A DNA stretch of 39,860 nt from Chitinophagales bacterium 62-2 (GTDB lineage: Bacteria > Bacteroidota > Bacteroidia > Chitinophagales > Chitinophagaceae): positions 1-39,860 of the forward strand of contig MWYU01000677.1 of the NCBI GenBank assembly GCA_002050375.1, given 5' to 3'. Shown piece after piece: positions 37,649 through 39,860 of this stretch. The position numbers were made by a program, and so were the translations under genes. Within the stretch, counting starts at the first letter, position 1, and each line of letters opens with the position of its first letter. The notes below the pieces were generated by a model. The model saw only the letters and a program-made list of their open reading frames with translations. It was not told the origin of the DNA and did no database searches.

Positions 37649-39860
37649 ATGATACAAAATTCAAGAAGAAGCTTTTTTAGAAGGTTAAGTTTCAGCCTTG
37701 CTTCGTTATCATTCTCTTTATCAGGTATTGCATCCATATTTTCGATAAGTAAGAAAAGATCTTTTGTAGAAAAGTTTTTTGAAGTAAGCTTTCATGATGA
37801 TTTCTCTGCTTTAAACGATCGGGTTTGGATAGGTGAAAAATACTGGGCTATTCCTATGGAAGACTGGCATGTAAAAGCAGGAAGATTAGAATTTAGAGGA
37901 ACTCATAGATACTCAAGGGTTAACTTATTAACGACCGTTATAAAAGCAGGAAACGGAAGTTTTACTGCTTCAACCGATGTAGGATTAATAACTAAAAGCA
38001 TTCAAAACACAGGGGAAGCAGGGTTTTCTATAGGCATTAAAGATAACCTTGATGATGATGTAAAAGCAGCATGCTATTACGGAAAGAGTTTGAAAGCAGG
38101 TGTATCAACTGCCGGAAGTTTATTTATTGGTAACAAGGCAACACCCTTGCCAAATGATTTTGATTATTCAGATTTCAATTTAACTGTAACCGGTAAATAC
38201 TCTAATAATTCTACTCAACTCACTTTAAGTTGTAAAAGTAAAAATTCAACAACTGAAATCAGCTATACAGTTAATGAAGACATTTCAGGCCTTGTTGCCC
38301 TGACAAATAATTTTCAGCAGGAAAGTTCAGAGCATTTCTGGTTCAAAAACTTTAGTTTGAGCGGTTCCAAAGTAGAAGCAAAACCAAACAACAGTTTTGG
38401 TCCGATATTATGGACAATGCATACACTTTCAAATAACGCGCTTCGTATCATGGCTCAAATGCCGCCAATTAGCAGTAAGGATAACCAGAACGTTCAGTTG
38501 TTTTTAAAACAGAATAATGCATGGAAAATTGTATCTACACAACCAATTGATGATACTGCTTATACCGTTCATTTCATTATTGATAGTTGGGACTCAACAA
38601 AAGAAATTCCGTATCGGATAGTGTATAAAAATCACGGCAAAGAGTATAAATATGAAGGGCAAATTAGAAAAGAACCTAATGACCGTCCTTTAAAATTTGG
38701 TGGGCTTACTTGTCAGGAGTGGGGCGGTTATCCTTACACGCCGTTAGTTAAAAACCTAAAGAAACACAATCCTGATATACTTTATTTTTCAGGTGATCAA
38801 TTGTATGAGGGCAACGGAGGTTACCCCATAAAAAGACAACCCGAAAACGCTGCTATTCTTAGCTATTTAGGTAAATGGTATATGTTCGGCTGGGCGTTCG
38901 GAGATGTAATGCGGGATCGTTTAACCATTTGTACCCCGGATGATCATGATGTTTTCCAGGGAAATTTATGGGGCGAAGGTGGAGAGGGAATTTCTTTTAA
39001 AGAATGGGAACAAGTACGCGACGCACATGGTGGTTATGTTCAAACACCAAAAATGGTGAATGTTGTTGCTAAAACTAATTGCGGGCATTTGCCTAAATCC
39101 TTTCATTCACAAGCTCTAAAATCGGGTATAAAAACATGGCATACCGAACTTGTTTACGGCAATGTAAGTTTTGCAATCATTAGCGATAGGATGTTTAAAT
39201 CGGGACCGGAGATTGTAAGAAATGGCAGTGGTCGTATTGATCATATAAAAGAACCATTGAAACCAAATCAACTTGAAGATACAAACCTCGAACTTTTAGG
39301 TAAACTTCAAATGGAGTTCCTGGATCATTGGGTAAATAACTGGCAAGGGGCAAACATGAAAGTGCTGCTTTCTCAAACATTGTTTTGTAACGTTGGTACC
39401 CATCATGGTGAGGATAAAATGTTTCTTCATGGAGATATGGACTCGGGAGGATGGCCAAAACAAAAGCGTGATGAAGTTATTCGCTTAATTAGAAAAGCAA
39501 ATGCTTTTCATATTAATGGCGACCAGCATTTGCCCTTTATTGTTCAATATAGTTTAGATGAACCCAAAGATGCCGGCTGGACATTCTGTACTCCTGCTAT
39601 TTCAACGGGTTATATAAGGTGGGGACAGCCTGATGCTGTAAACGCACCGTTTACTGAAAGGCCAGCTCACAACCTGCCAAATACAGGAAATTATAAAGAT
39701 GTTTTTGGTAACACCAATTTCATTTATGCAGTTGGCAATCCCCAGGACAAATATCAAAGCCCGAACCGCTACCAACGCTCACAAAATAAATCCTCTGGTT
39801 TTGGTATGATTACTTTCGATACGGCCGAAAGAACTATTACAATAGATGCTATTCGTTTTT
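37649..39860 (+). CDS. Tat-signal PhoD-like metallophosphatase with an N-terminal extra domain, 3' truncated by window edge
   Basis: Frame open from ATG 37649 to window end (not in ORF track): MIQNSRRSFFRRLSFSLASLSFSLSG...; DILYFSGDQLYEGNGG; TICTPDDHDVFQGNLWGEGGEG; INGDQHLPFIVQYSLDE. Confidence 0.85.
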   Translation, partial: MIQNSRRSFFRRLSFSLASLSFSLSGIASIFSISKKRSFVEKFFEVSFHDDFSALNDRVWIGEKYWAIPMEDWHVKAGRLEFRGTHRYSRVNLLTTVIKAGNGSFTASTDVGLITKSIQNTGEAGFSIGIKDNLDDDVKAACYYGKSLKAGVSTAGSLFIGNKATPLPNDFDYSDFNLTVTGKYSNNSTQLTLSCKSKNSTTEISYTVNEDISGLVALTNNFQQESSEHFWFKNFSLSGSKVEAKPNNSFGPILWTMHTLSNNALRIMAQMPPISSKDNQNVQLFLKQNNAWKIVSTQPIDDTAYTVHFIIDSWDSTKEIPYRIVYKNHGKEYKYEGQIRKEPNDRPLKFGGLTCQEWGGYPYTPLVKNLKKHNPDILYFSGDQLYEGNGGYPIKRQPENAAILSYLGKWYMFGWAFGDVMRDRLTICTPDDHDVFQGNLWGEGGEGISFKEWEQVRDAHGGYVQTPKMVNVVAKTNCGHLPKSFHSQALKSGIKTWHTELVYGNVSFAIISDRMFKSGPEIVRNGSGRIDHIKEPLKPNQLEDTNLELLGKLQMEFLDHWVNNWQGANMKVLLSQTLFCNVGTHHGEDKMFLHGDMDSGGWPKQKRDEVIRLIRKANAFHINGDQHLPFIVQYSLDEPKDAGWTFCTPAISTGYIRWGQPDAVNAPFTERPAHNLPNTGNYKDVFGNTNFIYAVGNPQDKYQSPNRYQRSQNKSSGFGMITFDTAERTITIDAIRF

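Noticed and set aside
1-39860. CRISPR arrays, tRNA/rRNA, phage or transposase genes, toxin-antitoxin or defence systems
   Set aside because: No regularly spaced repeats, RNA gene signatures or relevant protein families were recognised; the MITE-like element is the only mobile-type signal.

Overview
The window is a Bacteroidota-type (probably Chitinophagaceae-like) catabolic locus. It has a 5'-truncated GH20-type hexosaminidase, a SusC/SusD pair, and four paralogues of the neutral/alkaline ceramidase family (PF04734-like): three with export signals and one without. Interleaved with these is a tight operon: RidA, a 3-hydroxyacyl-CoA-dehydrogenase-like protein, a FucP-type MFS transporter, a class III (GSA-aminomutase-like) aminotransferase, a second degenerate HADH-like protein, an M19 dipeptidase, the leaderless ceramidase-like paralogue, a sulfatase and a ribokinase. 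After a 170-bp terminal-inverted-repeat (MITE-like) element come an RbsU/GRP-type sugar transporter, a DUF4838 protein, a TolB-like propeller, an acyltransferase-3, two sulfatases, an SGNH hydrolase (-), an M20 amidohydrolase (-), a Tat-signal sugar isomerase/epimerase, a DUF4886 protein, a nucleoside hydrolase and a 3'-truncated PhoD-like phosphatase that is absent from the ORF track. Most notable: (i) all four 'ceramidases' keep the metal-site motifs but have Asn where the GDVSPN amidase motif has its Ser; (ii) the second HADH paralogue has lost the GxGxxG, catalytic His and Asn positions, so it looks like a pseudoenzyme; (iii) the MITE-like repeat 3 bp downstream of rbsK; (iv) an SGNH-hydrolase remnant at 37414-37584. 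No tRNA, rRNA, CRISPR, transposase or transcriptional regulator was recognised. All family names come from reading motifs by eye; no searches were run.
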